NCBI GenBank assembly: GCA_965153355.1 | Contig: OZ231127.1 | Coordinates: 11,594,001 to 11,658,000 of the forward strand | Source of the DNA: Flaccisagitta enflata | Taxonomy: Eukaryota > Chaetognatha > Sagittoidea > Aphragmophora | DNA: 64,000 nt | Direction of reading: 5' to 3' | Shown here: positions 1-11,375 of the stretch, in pieces | Position numbering within the stretch: the stretch's first letter is position 1 | Layout: every line of letters begins with the position of its first letter | Made by a program: the position numbers and the translations under genes | Notes under the pieces: model-generated | Database searches by the model: none | The model's input: the letters and a program-made list of their open reading frames with translations, nothing else | Told to the model about the DNA's origin: nothing

Positions 1-19
1 TTGCGACTATTTTCCTTCC

Positions 20-67
20 TCCCTTCTTTCCTTTCTTTCCTTCTTTCCTTGATTTTTTTTCTTTCTA

Positions 68-130
<63 letters not shown>

Positions 131-263
131 TCCTTCTTTCTTTCTTTCTTTCTTTGTTTCTTTCTTTGTTTCTTCTTTTTTTTTGTTTCTTTCTTTCATT
201 TTTTCATTCTTTCCATCTCTTTTTCTTTCTTTCTTTCATTTTTTCATTCTTTCCATCTCTTTT

Positions 264-314
<51 letters not shown>

Positions 315-392
315 ATCTTTCTTTCTTTCTTTCTTTCTATCTTTTTCTCTTTCTTTCTTTCTTTCTTTTTTACTTTTTTTCTTTCTTTCTAA
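20..392. repeat. (CTTT)n microsatellite
   Basis: Nearly pure CTTT repeats with occasional TTCATTTT interruptions. One 60-base block (positions about 183-262) is itself duplicated. Long SFFLSFFL or KKERKKER reading frames here are translated repeat and not genes. Confidence 0.97.
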
Positions 393-409
393 AAGAAAAG
401 TGCAGGAAG

Positions 410-505
410 CGATGATAACGCGTAACGCGAACGCGTTGGCAACCAAAAACGTTGGATGCGATGCGTAACGCGATGCGCGAGACGCTAGAAAACGCGGAAG
501 CAAAC
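410..505. other. CpG-rich AACGCG block
   Basis: A short island of repeated ACGCG and GCGATGCG words, far richer in CpG than the AT-rich surroundings. It lies between the CTTT tract and an A-family element. No coding signal or known motif was recognised. Confidence 0.5.
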
Positions 506-514
506 GCTTTATAA

Positions 515-1158
515 TATCCTGCGCATCCTTACCCCTGCCTGCTATGCATTCTTGTGAATTTGAGTGAGGGGAAACAGGGCAGCGGCCCCAAAGGGGACAA
601 AGTCCTGTAGAACACACGGGGACTTTCATTTATTTGTCCGTCCGTTTGTTTGTAGTTATGAGGTCTGAAGGGGCTAATTTGAGGTCTAAGAGGCCTGATA
701 AGAGGTCTGAGAGGCCTGATTTCAGGCCTGAGAGGCCTGATTTTGGGTTTGAGAGGCCTTATTTCAGGCTGAACAAGCCAATTATAGGCAGAATTAGGGC
801 CTGAAAGGATGTTGAGGACTGATTTGATGCATCAAAGAACTTATTTGAGGCTTAGATGGCTGATTTGAGACCTGATAGGGCTGACAAGAGGCCTTCAACA
901 GCTGGCCTGAAAGGCCTAATTTGAGGTCTGAGAGGCTTGATATGAGGTCTGAGAGGCCTTCTTTGAGGTTTGAGAAGCCTCACTTTAGGCCTGGGAGGCC
1001 TGATTTGAGGCCTGAGAAGCCTGATTTGAGACCAGAGCGGCCTGACCAGGGGGGACGGACAGACGGATGGATGGACAGACAGACGAACAAACGAATGAAA
1101 GTCCCCCTGTGTTCTACAGGACTTCGTCCCCTTTAGAGCCGTTGCCAAAAAAAGAGGG
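515..1158 (-). mobile_element. A-family element (subfamily A1)
   Basis: Two inverted blocks (about 554-650 and 1045-1155), each with a GGGCAGCGGCCCC-like tip, a GTCCTGTAGAACACA stretch and a CCGT tract, face each other around a minisatellite of about 21 bp (GAGGCCTGATTTGAGGTCT-like). The right end finishes in GCCAAAAAAA; the left has the extra A-family tail. Seen directly: inverted blocks and core. Inference: one non-autonomous element in minus orientation. Confidence 0.75.
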
Positions 1159-1159
1159 G

Positions 1160-2256
1160 AGAGAAAATCAAAGAAGATCTAATACTTTTAGTGGTAGTAG
1201 AAGATAATACTTCATGTCTACAACACAAATTGAAACTTACAAACCCAACAAATTACTTTATCAGTATTATATGAGTTTTTTGACTGCGCAGGGAAGAAAA
1301 TCAACGAACCAAGGGGGGAAATTAATCAAAGGTCATGGAACCATATACACCCCTGCCGACTAGGGCCGAATTTAAGGATGTTTCAGCCAGTCAATAGTCA
1401 ATCCGTTGGCTTGGTATGGTAAATAGTCTCACCAACTGTATGAATAGGCTGGTTTCTTAAAGGGTAAAGTTTGGTCAAAATTTCAAATTTGTCCAATAAA
1501 TAACCACACACACTCACACAAGAAAATCAGACAAGCAGAGGTCAGTTAACGATTAAAAAACCTGCAAGGCAACACTATGGTGAAGTATATCAAAGTATTT
1601 TTCAGTCAATAGAAACTCATTGGTGTTGCCGTCTGGGATTCTTGATCAAGTATATATTTATTTGTCATAAATGACAGAACACACCAACAACGTCCGATTA
1701 ACTTCTAAATTTGTTAAAACATATGAGCCAGTAAAACAGCCATTAAAACATATGGGCAACTCTAATTCAAGTGCAAAGAAAAAAAATGACAAAGCCACGT
1801 CTAGTGTACTTAAAAATCGCAGTGTCATAAATGGGTAACCGCCCTTATAAATACATATTATAAATACATATTGGGACCGAGAAAAAGAAAAAAAATCTTT
1901 CGTCCAATTTTCAATATTCACTCCCCCTGGCTAGGCCTTTGGCATACAAAAACCGTCACCAACAATCTTTGAAAATTTCATTACTTTTTGCCTAGTGGTT
2001 TTGCATTATACAATTCAATCCAAAGATAGCGTATTTCTAATTCTCAAGACATTATTGATATTTTCAGGGAGAAATGTCGTGCTTCGCCTCACTTTGGATC
2101 AATTATTCATCCGCTATCAATGTTATCAGTCAAATTGTCTTTGGATACACCTGATATGTAACTCTGTGTCATATTTTAAGCTAAAAGGTGCCCTTTGATA
2201 AGCAATTCATATGAAAACAAGCAGTAGAATAAAGATTTTTAGTGAAGTTTTGCTGA
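1160..2256. other. No gene or repeat recognised
   Basis: AT-rich sequence with only short, low-quality reading frames. An 87-codon minus-strand frame at 1658-1921 has no recognisable motif and I do not call it. No RNA gene was seen. Confidence 0.5.
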
Positions 2257-2769
2257 CGCTTTTTTGGGCAAGGGCCCTAAAGGGCCAATGTCATGTAGGA
2301 CACAGGGATGAATTTCCAGACATCCATCCATCCATCCGTTCTTCCGTCCTTCCATCTGTCTGTCTCCCCCCCCCGGCCATGGAGGCCTCAGAAAAGCACT
2401 CTCAGGCCTGATTTTTGCCCACAACGCCTTTAAATTAGCCTTCACAGGCCTCACTTAGGCTCTCCAGGCTTAAAGTCCCCTCGCAAAATCTGCTTTCCAG
2501 ACCTCAAATCTGCCTTCCAGATCTCCAATCAACCCTACAGGCTTCATGTCAGCTCTCGCCTCAAATCTAGACTTCAGGCCTCAAGCCTCCTCTCCAGACC
2601 TCAAATCTGCCCTCAAGCTCTAAAATCCGCCTTCCATCTGAGTCATGCACTGTATTTCTACAGGACATTGGCCCTTTAGGACTGCTACCCTGTTCTCACT
2701 CCACTTGTTCACTTGATCACTCCATGCATGGCATCGGGTACTGCTGACCATGTGCGATCCTTGGATGAC
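2257..2769 (+). mobile_element. A-family element (subfamily A3)
   Basis: Starts at TTTTTTGGGCAAGGGCCC, followed by the A3 block (GTCATGTAGGACACAGGG) and a CCAT/CCGT tract. The core is a degenerate minisatellite of 20-21 bp (CCTCAAATCTGCC-like). It ends with the inverted block, then the tail GGGTACTGCTGACCATGTGC and GATCCTTGGATGACT. The family-F element at 2772 abuts this tail. Confidence 0.75.
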
Positions 2770-2771
2770 TA

Positions 2772-3200
2772 CACTCTTTTTTTTCATAAGAACATCATTT
2801 TTTTTTTCGAAGGCTGTATGTTCTTATTTTCAAGGCCAAATGAAGCCTTCAACATTCTTAGAGTGTTCTTAATTTCAAATACTATATAAACTATAGGAAA
2901 CCTTATGATATACTATTAATTAATTACTCTAAACACATTTCTATCAAATACTGTTAAAAAAAACGTCAGTTATTAAAGTCTGGAGATATTTTCATGTTGT
3001 TTATTCAAAAATTATAAAATATCATCTTAATTACACTAAAATTCAAGTGTTTTCCTAATATTCTTCAAATAATAATGTAAGCATAATTTTTCTCTGAAGA
3101 TTTGAAGCCTTCGTATGTTCTAAAGATGTTCTTAATCTTTAAGGGCCATTTGAAGCCTTGATGTTCTTATAAACTAGGTTCTTATAAAAAAGAAAGAGTG
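2772..3200. mobile_element. Family F TIR element (mariner-like MITE)
   Basis: Inverted ends CACTCTTTTTTTTCATAAGAAC and a matching right end (through AAGAGTG) are flanked by TA on both sides (2770-2771 and 3201-3202). Related words (ATGTTCTTA, GAAGCCTT) recur inside. No transposase frame. TA duplication with inverted ends is known for Tc1/mariner-type MITEs. A relative lies at 31361-31777. Confidence 0.75.
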
Positions 3201-3202
3201 TA

Positions 3203-4043
3203 GTTTCTATTTTCTGAGGTCGAACGTATGAATGGGCTAAGCACAGGAAGATTTGACCAAAGTTGATACCCAAAATGTTGCCTATCCGGGCACGCTGTCA
3301 TATGTTGGCTAAAATTTCAGATTACTGCTCAAGTGCTAACTCAGTTAGTCTAACTGGTACAGTACAATCGGCACGCTCATACCTTCTTTTTATGAAATTT
3401 TACAGAGCTTGAACTACCAATGGGTGTTTTTACACATATCACATAAAATCTTCTTTGAAGTTCTGTCAAATCAGCATGCAAAAAGATATTGACATTCCGG
3501 TTGCACCGCTGGTTAGCTCCTGAGCAGTAGTTTACTATGCTCGTGAATTTGAAGATACTTTTCAGTTGGGATGTTGCTTGATTTTTCAATAAAAAATTTC
3601 TTTTTACAGTAAGATCGAGTAAAGAAAGATTATTTGAGGCCTTCCCTTTTGTTAGAGTCAATGGGCACTAAGTCTTTTACATAGCCTCAACGACGATCTG
3701 TCACAAACAAAAGAGAAACAGACATGTCGCCTCCCATATTCTCCCTGAATCCTTTACTAAAAACGCCAAATCCCAATTGCCAATTGCCATTTGCCGGACA
3801 ATGTCGTTTTAGAGATACCCAAAGCATCGAGTAGTGTCTCGGTTTCTTATAATGCACCGTCATTTCATGTTTGTTTCAATTTTCTACTCCGATTTTTATC
3901 TTTTTCTTTATTCATCGCACAACATCTATGAACTTGTATATATTTATTTTTGGTTGCTCTCTTTTCTGTCTTTAGCAAAAAGAGAAAAAAACCCAAAACA
4001 ATTAGTTCAAATTGAAAAAAAGAATCGATGGGGTTAATGCCTA
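3203..4043. other. Upstream region of the zinc-finger gene
   Basis: No recognisable gene. A TTTCTGTCTTTAG acceptor-like site ends near 3976, so a 5' UTR exon could begin there and run into the ATG at 4044. A 94-codon minus-strand frame (3377-3661) is present but has no motif. The word CCGGGCACGCTGTCA near 3292 resembles the GC-rich subterminal repeats of the H-family hAT-like elements. Confidence 0.4.
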
Positions 4044-6278
4044 ATGTTAATGCCTAATGCAAAGGAGACCATGGCACATAACGAACCGGAATTCTCGGCG
4101 CCTAACTGCCAAGAAAATTTGTCATCGGACCATCATCAATTAGTCCAAAATGGAGACCTGCCGAAGGATAACAGCGAAATCATTAAAGTGATAAAAGTGA
4201 ATAAAAACTTTTCGCTTGGTTCTAATGGTTCTCGGGCTAAACCAGTCAACAACTGCCAGCCTCCGGTGTTTGTATCCAATGGAAACCAACTCGGCGATCT
4301 GTTGACGGCCATTTCCAGCTCCATTTCTATGGGAAAACAGTGTCAAACATCCACAGAAAAGACTGAAAAACTCAATGTTGTGCATGAAGAATCAACTGAG
4401 AGTTGTACTTTGCTAATAAACAACGACGAAAGGCGGTTAAGCGGAGATAATGAAGGAGAACTGGTAGAAAGTGGGGATTTGTCGGACGATGTTGTTTACG
4501 TTGTTGTCGTCCAAGACGATGGAAGCGTAAGTTTATCCAACGCCAACGTCGACGTTGCCGCCGACGACGTTGCCGCCGACGACGACGCCGACGTCGATGC
4601 CGACACGGCAACGCCTATGGAAAATATAACTATTCAGGTTGATGCACAGGAAAACGCACAAGACTCAGTTAATGACACTACAGCAAAAAATGCCACAAAA
4701 AATAACGATTTGTCACATAAAAGGTCTCACAAGTGTCACAGTTGCTCGGCAACCTTCAGCTTCAAAACCGAGTTGAATTTGCACATGCTCGAGCATACGT
4801 ATTCAGACGCGAGGCTCGCTGCTCAGGGGTCAACAGATGCGATTGATGAACTGATTGAACGTAAAAAACGTAAAAACTCTGACCAAGAACCTGATTATGG
4901 AATTCATGATGTGACAGTCGTTGGAGACGCCATGACGAAAAACGCTTCCATTGATAATGATTTGTCCGCAGAAGATTCCTCCAATAGTGATACGCAAATA
5001 AACAATGGTGGTGGTGGTGGTAATGGTGGTGGTGGTGGTGGTGGTGGTCGGGGTGGGAGGTGGGGGTTGAATGTTGGCGATAGGACCCACATTGGGGACA
5101 AAATTTACAAATGCCAACTTTGTCCATCGGAATTCTCTCAGCGAACATTTTTAAAAACCCACATGTCCACGCACTCAGAGGATGCAACGTTTAAGTGCTC
5201 CATTTGTTCAGCGTCTTTTATCAACGACAGGCATTTAAAAGTTCACATGGGCATTCATGGTAAAGATGAAGATGTAAGAATATTCAAATGCGAAAAATGT
5301 CCGGCGGAATTCTACCACAAAATACATTTAGATCAACATCTGTCCAGTCATTCTGAGAAGAATAAGTTCAAGTGCCTAACTTGCTCGTCGTCTTTCAGCC
5401 AGGAAAACACTTTCAAAGCTCATATGGGGACTCATATGGGGATAAATAAGAAAAGGCCATACAAGTGTGACATTTGTACAACCACGTTTAAATTCAAGGC
5501 TTCTTTGGACGCCCACAAATTAGCTCATACTAGAGAAAAAAAGCCCTTTGAGTGTTTACTTTGCCCATCTTCTTTTGAAACTAAACGCGATTTAGACAAA
5601 CACACGTCGAGGCACAATCAAGAAAGATCTTACAAGTGCTCCCTTTGCCCGGCTTCCTTCCTTCTCGAAGTCGATTTAAGAAGGCACACGATGAAAACTC
5701 ACACGGGAGACAATCCTTACAAATGTCATAAGTGTCCATCTTCTTTCAAATCGAGAAGGTCACTCTTATTCCACATCAACGACGTTCACACTGGAAAAAA
5801 GCGCTACAAATGCGAATTATGTCAGGCGGATTTCTCATACACTAGCAACTTGTATCTCCATTTGAAAACGCACAGCAAAGAGAGCGACTTACGATGCTCA
5901 ATTTGTCAAATCACTGCGGACTCTGTGGTGCAATTACATAACCACTTGAAGACCCATACCCGTGAAAAGGCGCTTTTCAAGTGCCCTTTCTGCGCCATCG
6001 CCTTGGAGAAAAGAAGTCATTTAACGGCCCACTTGGAGAAAGCTCATGGGGACAAACAACCTTTTCAATGTCCCGAATGTCCCGCGGCTTTTGCTAATAT
6101 GAAAGCGCTGAATTGTCACAAAGCCAGTCACACCATCTACAAAAAGCACTATGTTGAAAAATTCTCAGAGTACCCTGACACAGATCGGGAAAAAATGGCC
6201 GTAAGAGGAGGGAACGGAGAAAACATCGACGCAAGTACTGTACGAAAGTATGGGAAACTGCGACTCCTCCCAAGTGGC

Positions 6279-6370
<92 letters not shown>

Positions 6371-7211
6371 CGCAAGTAAAGAAAGTCTTTGCGAGAAGGA
6401 AGTGGAAGCGGAAGTGAAAGCGGAAGCGGATCTTGTCAAAAACCAAAAACATCTTTACAAAGTGGATAGTTCTGACCCAAACAGAGAAATTCACCATTCG
6501 AGGGACGAAAACAGCGTGCTAAACATTAGCGGTGGCGGTGACAATATTGAGCAAAACCAAAATATTTCTGACAATATGAGCGAGGAAAATCCAGGTATAA
6601 GCTCAGCACTTGGATACGAGTGTGAACGTTGTCGGACTGTCTTCTTGAAGGAGAACGATTTTACGCAACATCAATGCACCCACACAAATAGTTCAGACCC
6701 AAACAGAGAAATTCGCCATTGTAGCGATGAAAACAGCAAATGCAACAATGGTGGCGGTGGTGACAATATTGAGCGAAACCAAAATATTTCTGAACAAAGC
6801 TGGCTTGAATCTGACAACATGAGCGAGGAAAATCCAGGTATAAACACAGCACTTGGATACAAGTGTGAACATTGTCGAGCTGTCTTCTCGAAAGACAATG
6901 ATTTCACACAACATCAATGCACCCACACAAAACCTTTTAAATATCAATTTCAAAAAGCCGCATTCTATCAGTTCTCAACGCTAACTTTTCATGAGAAGGC
7001 GCACAATTGGGTAAGCGCAGTTGAAGCTCCGTTTCATGAGAAGGCGCACAAAAGGGAAAGTGCAGTTGAAGTTCCGTTTCATGAGAAGGCGCACAATTGG
7101 CAAAGCACAGATGAAGTTCCATTTCATAACTGTTACTTTTGCCCCTCTGTTTTCTCAAGTAAAGATGAAGTGGTTACCCACGAATTTGTTCACACCAAAC
7201 ATCTGCAATAA
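4044..7211 (+). CDS. Multi-C2H2 zinc-finger protein
   Basis: An uninterrupted ORF of 1055 codons. I count 16 canonical C2H2 fingers: one at residues about 229-252, a block of twelve at about 353-697, two at about 858-882 and 939-962, and one at about 1028-1050. A cysteine-less degenerate finger follows the fifteenth. Fingers of this type usually bind nucleic acid in the nucleus; targets cannot be inferred. Linkers are mostly non-canonical rather than TGEKP. Low-complexity parts are an Ala/Asp stretch (about 170-190), a Gly tract (about 322-338) and 31 consecutive Asn (746-776) encoded by pure AAC. The tail holds an 80-residue tandem duplication carrying fingers 14 and 15, then three 15-residue FHEKAH repeats. 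An in-frame TAA sits 9 bases before ATG 4044. ATG 4071 (ACCATGG) is a better Kozak match and may be the true start. Stop is TAA. Confidence 0.93.
6279..6371 (+). repeat. (AAC)31 coding microsatellite
   Basis: Thirty-one uninterrupted AAC codons within the zinc-finger ORF, encoding poly-asparagine. Only one of the two Asn codons is used, so this looks like recent slippage and should be length-polymorphic. On the other strand it reads as poly-Leu, poly-Val or poly-Cys; those frames are shadows. Confidence 0.97.
6461..7125 (+). repeat. Tandem duplications in the 3' part of the zinc-finger ORF
   Basis: Two in-frame copies of a unit of about 240 bp (beginning SSDPNREI and ending DFTQHQCTHT) lie at about 6468-6690 and 6690-6930; the second has a short insertion. 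Three 45-bp copies encoding FHEKAH plus nine residues follow at about 6988-7122. Both keep the frame open. Confidence 0.9.
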
Positions 7212-7646
7212 TTCTTGATCAGTTCTACAAAATGCTAAACAAAGTTGTACCAAATAGTAATAGCTTACCTGGTTGAATTACAAAAATTGCTTCAGCTTAT
7301 TTTGATAGATATGATAAACGCCAATTGAAAAATGATAATTTGAAATGCTGTTCTTTGAAAACAACATGACTTTTTGTTCTCTATTGTTTGGCCGTGAGTT
7401 GCTTGTTTCTTCATGAATGATTGTTTTTTATATAATTCTCTTTGCCTTATTCTCCAAAGTGGTAATCTTTTTTGGCTGATTACAGCTGTGGTCATTTGTA
7501 TCCAGGCAGTCATTGATTGATTGTGCAAAGCTAGATAGTGTGCAAAGACCCGGCGTTGTTTCTCATTTCTCATCTAAAACTGGCTGTGAAAGCTGTGCTG
7601 CATGCGAGTTGGCTTAATTGTTCACCAGATAGGAGCTGGGATGAAA
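7212..7646. other. Downstream of the zinc-finger gene
   Basis: AT-rich sequence without a convincing gene. I saw no canonical AATAAA directly after the stop codon, so the mRNA 3' end is not located. Confidence 0.4.
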
Positions 7647-7866
7647 ACAAGGCCGGACACATGGCCACCCCAGTCGCGTGTGGGTTGGTAGGGGCTGTAT
7701 TTGAGGTCACTTGATCATTTGGGCAGGAGCAGTGAGGCCATAGATCGCAAAAACTCAAAAGAAGTAAAGTGTGATGGACGGACCGACGGACACGGACCGA
7801 CAAACTGACAGACCAACGGACGGACTGACAAAGCGGGGTGTAGAGTCGCGTAGCACGCAACTAAAA
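7647..7866 (-). mobile_element. B1 element, near full length
   Basis: Reads (on minus) from a 5' hairpin tip AGTTGCGTGCTACGCGACT through a CCGT/GGTC tract and TGCTCCTGCCCAAATGATC to GGCCATGTGTCCGGCCTTGTT. The subterminal inverted copy of the tip (CACACGCGACT) is present. Confidence 0.8.
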
Positions 7867-7947
7867 ATACACTGGTTACCCGGCTATCCCAATTGTGTGC
7901 AGGTGCGCAGGACAAATGATGAAAGAACAAAAGCTCACTTAAAAAAT

Positions 7948-8065
7948 CTGGCCGGACACACCACTGCCCTAGTTGTATACGGATGGGCAGGGGCAGTCAT
8001 AGAGAAGATTAATGAGGAATTTGGGCAGGCGCACTGAGCTCAAAACGCTGAAAAACGCCAAAAAA
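7948..8065 (-). mobile_element. B1 element, 3' half
   Basis: Retains GGCCGGACACACC and GGGCAGGGGCAGT through GAGCTCAAAACGCTGAAAAACGCC. It stops where the A-family element begins at 8066, so its 5' half is missing or was displaced. Confidence 0.65.
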
Positions 8066-8924
8066 TAGTTGCAAAAGCGTTAGATGGTAAGCAGTACCCG
8101 CTGTCCAAAAGTTAGTGTGTGAGGATGAGGTTGTTAGAGAGGCAGCGGCTCCAAAGGAGCCAAAAACCTATGCTTTTACAAATGGGGAATTTTTTCCAAA
8201 ATTTGCAATTTTTGAGCTTCCAGGCTGGGATTTGAGCTTTTAGGCTCAGATTTGAGCTTCAAAGCTGGATTTGAGCTTCGAGGCAGGGATTTCAGCCTGG
8301 AGTCTGGGATATGAGCCTAGAAGTTAGGATTTGAGCCTTGAGGCTAGGATTTTAGCCCAGAGGATAGGATAAGAGCCTCAAGGCTGGGATTTGAGCCTTG
8401 AGGCTATGGGGGATAAAAGCAAAGGTCCTTGGCATTGGCATTGGGCAGTGGCCCCAAAGAGGTCAATGACCTATGCTTTCCCACATGGGAAAATTCTCAG
8501 TCCATCTATCCCCCCTGACTCAAATCTTAGCCTCAAGGCCCAAATCCCTGTCTTTAGCTAAATCCTAGCCTTTAGGCTCAAATCCAACCCTTGAGGCTCA
8601 AATCCCACCCTTGACGTCCAAATCCCACACACGAGGCCTAAATTCCAGCCTCGCGGGTGGGATTTGAGCCTAGAGGCTGGTTGGGGCCTCAAGACTAGGA
8701 TTTGGGTCTCCAGACTGGGATTAGGGCCATTAGGCTAGGATTTGAGTGGGGGGGGGCGGACAGACAAAGGAGGAGGAGTAAGAGAAATTTCTCCATATGA
8801 GAAAGCATACGGTAGGTCACTGACCCCTTTGGGGCCGCTGCCCTGCTCCCCCCTTGATATTCAACCACAACCTACCTAGGCAGGGCACGGGTACTGCTGA
8901 CCATCTAACACTTTTGCCACTATT
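8066..8924. mobile_element. A-family element (subfamily A2), long-TIR form
   Basis: The left end AATAGTTGCAAAAGCGTTAG with GGTAAGCAGTACCCGCTGTCC is mirrored on the right by GGGTACTGCTGACCATCTAAC and CACTTTTGCCACTATT. Inner A2 blocks (CCTATGCTTTCACACATGGG-like) surround minisatellites of about 20 bp. The Tc1 copy at 8927 is inserted at its right edge. Confidence 0.75.
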
Positions 8925-8926
8925 TA

Positions 8927-9539
8927 CTACCTAGGAAATAAGTATTGCAACAGCTTTAGACTAAGATAAGTCGGCTTTGAGACAGAATTTTGACTTTTTC
9001 TTGGTGAGATTTTTAATCTACATCAAAAATTCAAATTTTCTTCAAATCTAGCGCAATCCCAGAATTCTCGGTCAATTCGTTTAGAAATGACTAAAGAAAA
9101 AATAAAAACATTGCTTTTTGAAAATCATGAAAAAGTAACATTTTCTTTGCTACCTATATTTCATTTCTTGCGGGTAGCAAAGACTACACAAAGATGGTAT
9201 GAAGATCAGACGTCACAACGGGTCGAGGTGTAGCCTAGCAACTTGTCTGATCTTAATCCAATTGAAAATTTTTGGAATCAGATGATGAACTTACAGAAAA
9301 AAAGACGGCGAAACATCAATCGCGGAGTTGAAAAAAAATTGCATGGAAGGTCTAGAGACAAGTCACACTAGATTACCTAAAAAAGCTCTATGAATTAATA
9401 CAAAAAAAAATGGAAGCCATCATTCAGGCCTAGGGAAGACACACAAAATGATAACTTGCTTGAATTGACTATTTTTGTATTGTATTGACAAATAAATGAA
9501 CTTAAAGCCTAGGTGTTGCAATACTTTTTTTCTAGGTAG
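8927..9539 (+). pseudogene. Decayed Tc1-like transposon with transposase relic
   Basis: Inverted ends CTACCTAG...TATTGCAACA and their mirror are flanked by TA (8925-8926, 9540-9541). A peptide SDLNPIENFWNQM is encoded at 9246-9284. This is the conserved C-terminal catalytic-region motif of Tc1 transposases (established family knowledge). A later piece, DYLKKLYELIQKKMEAIIQA near 9373-9432, lies in another frame and ends in a stop. At about 610 bp it is much shorter than a full Tc1 element and cannot encode an active transposase. Confidence 0.85.
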
Positions 9540-9563
9540 TAATCTTTTGAAGGGGCTGTTTTT

Positions 9564-9604
9564 TATCGTGTGCTACTCGATTCTACGCCCTGCTTTATCG
9601 GTCC
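9564..9604 (+). mobile_element. B1 element, 5' fragment
   Basis: ATCGTGTGCTACTCGATTCT followed by GCCCTGCTTTATCGGTCC matches the B 5' end with the hairpin partly eroded. It stops shortly before family-C element 9624. Confidence 0.5.
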
Positions 9605-9623
9605 TTAGGTAATGCAAAACATA

Positions 9624-10115
9624 CCACGCGTATCAAAAAAAAAGACGCACTTCTAAATGGCTCATTTAGCCATAAAGGTTCAGAGAAACTAATAAAAATC
9701 TTAGACCATTTTAAAGCCCTTCGAAAGTTCTTTCATTTGGCGCCAATCTGGTATTTCTATCTTTTTAGTCGCGTGCTACGCGACTCTATAAGCCACTTTT
9801 CGGTCGGTCCGTCGGTCGGTCCGTCGGTCGGTCCGTCGGTCGGTCGGTCGGTCACAAAATTGTTTAAACGGCGTTTTACACAAAATAATGACATTTTAAA
9901 TGTTTTTGAATGTTTCTAGGGCATTTATAAACCTCTATAAGTCACTTTTTGGTTGGTCAGTTGGTCTGTCGGTCTGCCTGTCTTTCCATCACAAAGTTGT
10001 TTAAAGGGTGTTTCACCCAATTGAAAGACATTTTGAGTGTTTTTGAATGTTTTATGTCATTCATACACCTTCATAAGCCACTTTTTGGTCTATCTGTCTG
10101 TCCATCCTTCCTTCT

Positions 10116-10149
<34 letters not shown>

Positions 10150-10577
10150 CCATCCATTCTTCAGTCTGCCATTGGTTTGTCACGAAATTGTTTTTAAGGC
10201 TTTTGTTGCTAGTTCAAGTTCTTTTTAAAGTTTTAGTCTGTTTATCTGTCTGTCTGCCTGACTTTTTTGAAAGTGCCGATGCACGCGACTTAGGTCTAAT
10301 GACCTTGTTTCGTTTAGAAATGGCATTAGTTTGAGTAAAAATGTTGCCTGTTTCAGTTTCGCAATCCCTATGTAAAATGTGCATTTCAGCAAAATAGTGC
10401 TTCTCTTTGCAGAGCTCTAGCTCCTAAACCGTTTGAGACACAGACCTGGGGTTGGTCTAGAATGAAAGATTTTTTGAAAATCTTCAAAAATGACTTAAGT
10501 GAAAATAGTTAAAATTATTTTTTTAATCTCTTTTAGTCATAAATCAAGGGGTGCGTCTTTTTTTTTGATACGCGTGG
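9624..10577. mobile_element. Family C TIR element carrying a B insertion
   Basis: The ends CCACGCGTATC(A)9GACGCAC and their exact mirror form a 27-bp perfect TIR flanked by TA (9622-9623, 10578-10579), as in mariner-type MITEs. Without the B element at 9767-10310 the remainder aligns along its length, in inverted orientation, with the element at 59439-59837. Confidence 0.88.
9767..10310 (+). mobile_element. B1 element inserted in family C
   Basis: Begins AGTCGCGTGCTACGCGACT and ends GCACGCGACTTAGGTC...GACCTTGTTT. The core is three tandem units of about 150 bp, each with CCACTTTTCGGTC-like sequence, a GGTC/GTCC/CTGT tract and CACAAAATTGTTTAAA. Both boundaries are fixed by the empty paralogous site at 59691-59700. 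Confidence 0.88.
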
Positions 10578-10579
10578 TA

Positions 10580-11373
10580 CTCGTAAGAAGAAAAAAAATT
10601 TAGGCCCAGGGGTATTCTGCAGTGTGTGACCTCTTGTTTTGTTCTATTCATGTGAGAAACGTTTGCCAAACAGAAACAAAAGAGGTACTATGTTTCCGGA
10701 AGGCATTTGACAAAAGACTGCATTCAAGTTTCAATCGTTACACTTGGTTGATATTACCTACAAACTTAGCCCGCCAACTCCTACACCTAGACCAGCAATT
10801 TTTCCTAATCGACCGCTTCCATTGGGGTTACCAATAAGGGCGGCTATCGCCGACTGGAAAAAACGTTGTAAACGTGGGATTTTTTTTGTTTGTTGATTTT
10901 TTTTTTTTCCTCCTTATTTTGAAAAACTTAAACATTGGAGAATATTTTAACAAGTGCGATTAAGGCCGTTTTCCCCTACCAAAATATTGGTCATTCATTG
11001 TAAGACTAAATCAATTATCGTGGAAGTCCTGCAGAAATTAAACAGTAAAAATTGAAAGCAGATGTGAAAATTCTATGGTTTTCCTTCAATTCAAAAATAA
11101 GAAATTGTTATCTCTCAAAATTATATGGTCGAACAAAGACAGATACATTGCTAACTCTTTTGAAAGTGAATAAAAAGCAAACCAATGTTTTGATGAAAAA
11201 TTGTCTACCTCAACATAAACTAATAAATTATCAATTATTATGTAAATAATTTTTTCCTCTTTGGCTATTGGTTCATCATCGAAAACCATGAGCAAACAAT
11301 CTAAAATGCGAGTGGCTAAAAAAATAGTGTTTTTTGCTGTTACATGAAGCCTGGAATTAGGATCAATAAAAAA
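10580..11373. other. No gene recognised
   Basis: AT-rich single-copy-looking sequence. A short frame at 10622-10837 has no motif. CGGCTATCGCC near 10833 resembles a word near 32442. Confidence 0.4.
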
Positions 11374-11375
11374 TA

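Noticed and set aside
1658-1921. 87-codon minus-strand frame
   Set aside because: Phe/Leu-rich AT-biased sequence, no motif, no splice or start context support.
6149-6497. Antisense poly-Leu / poly-Val / poly-Cys frames
   Set aside because: Shadow of the AAC tract in the zinc-finger ORF.
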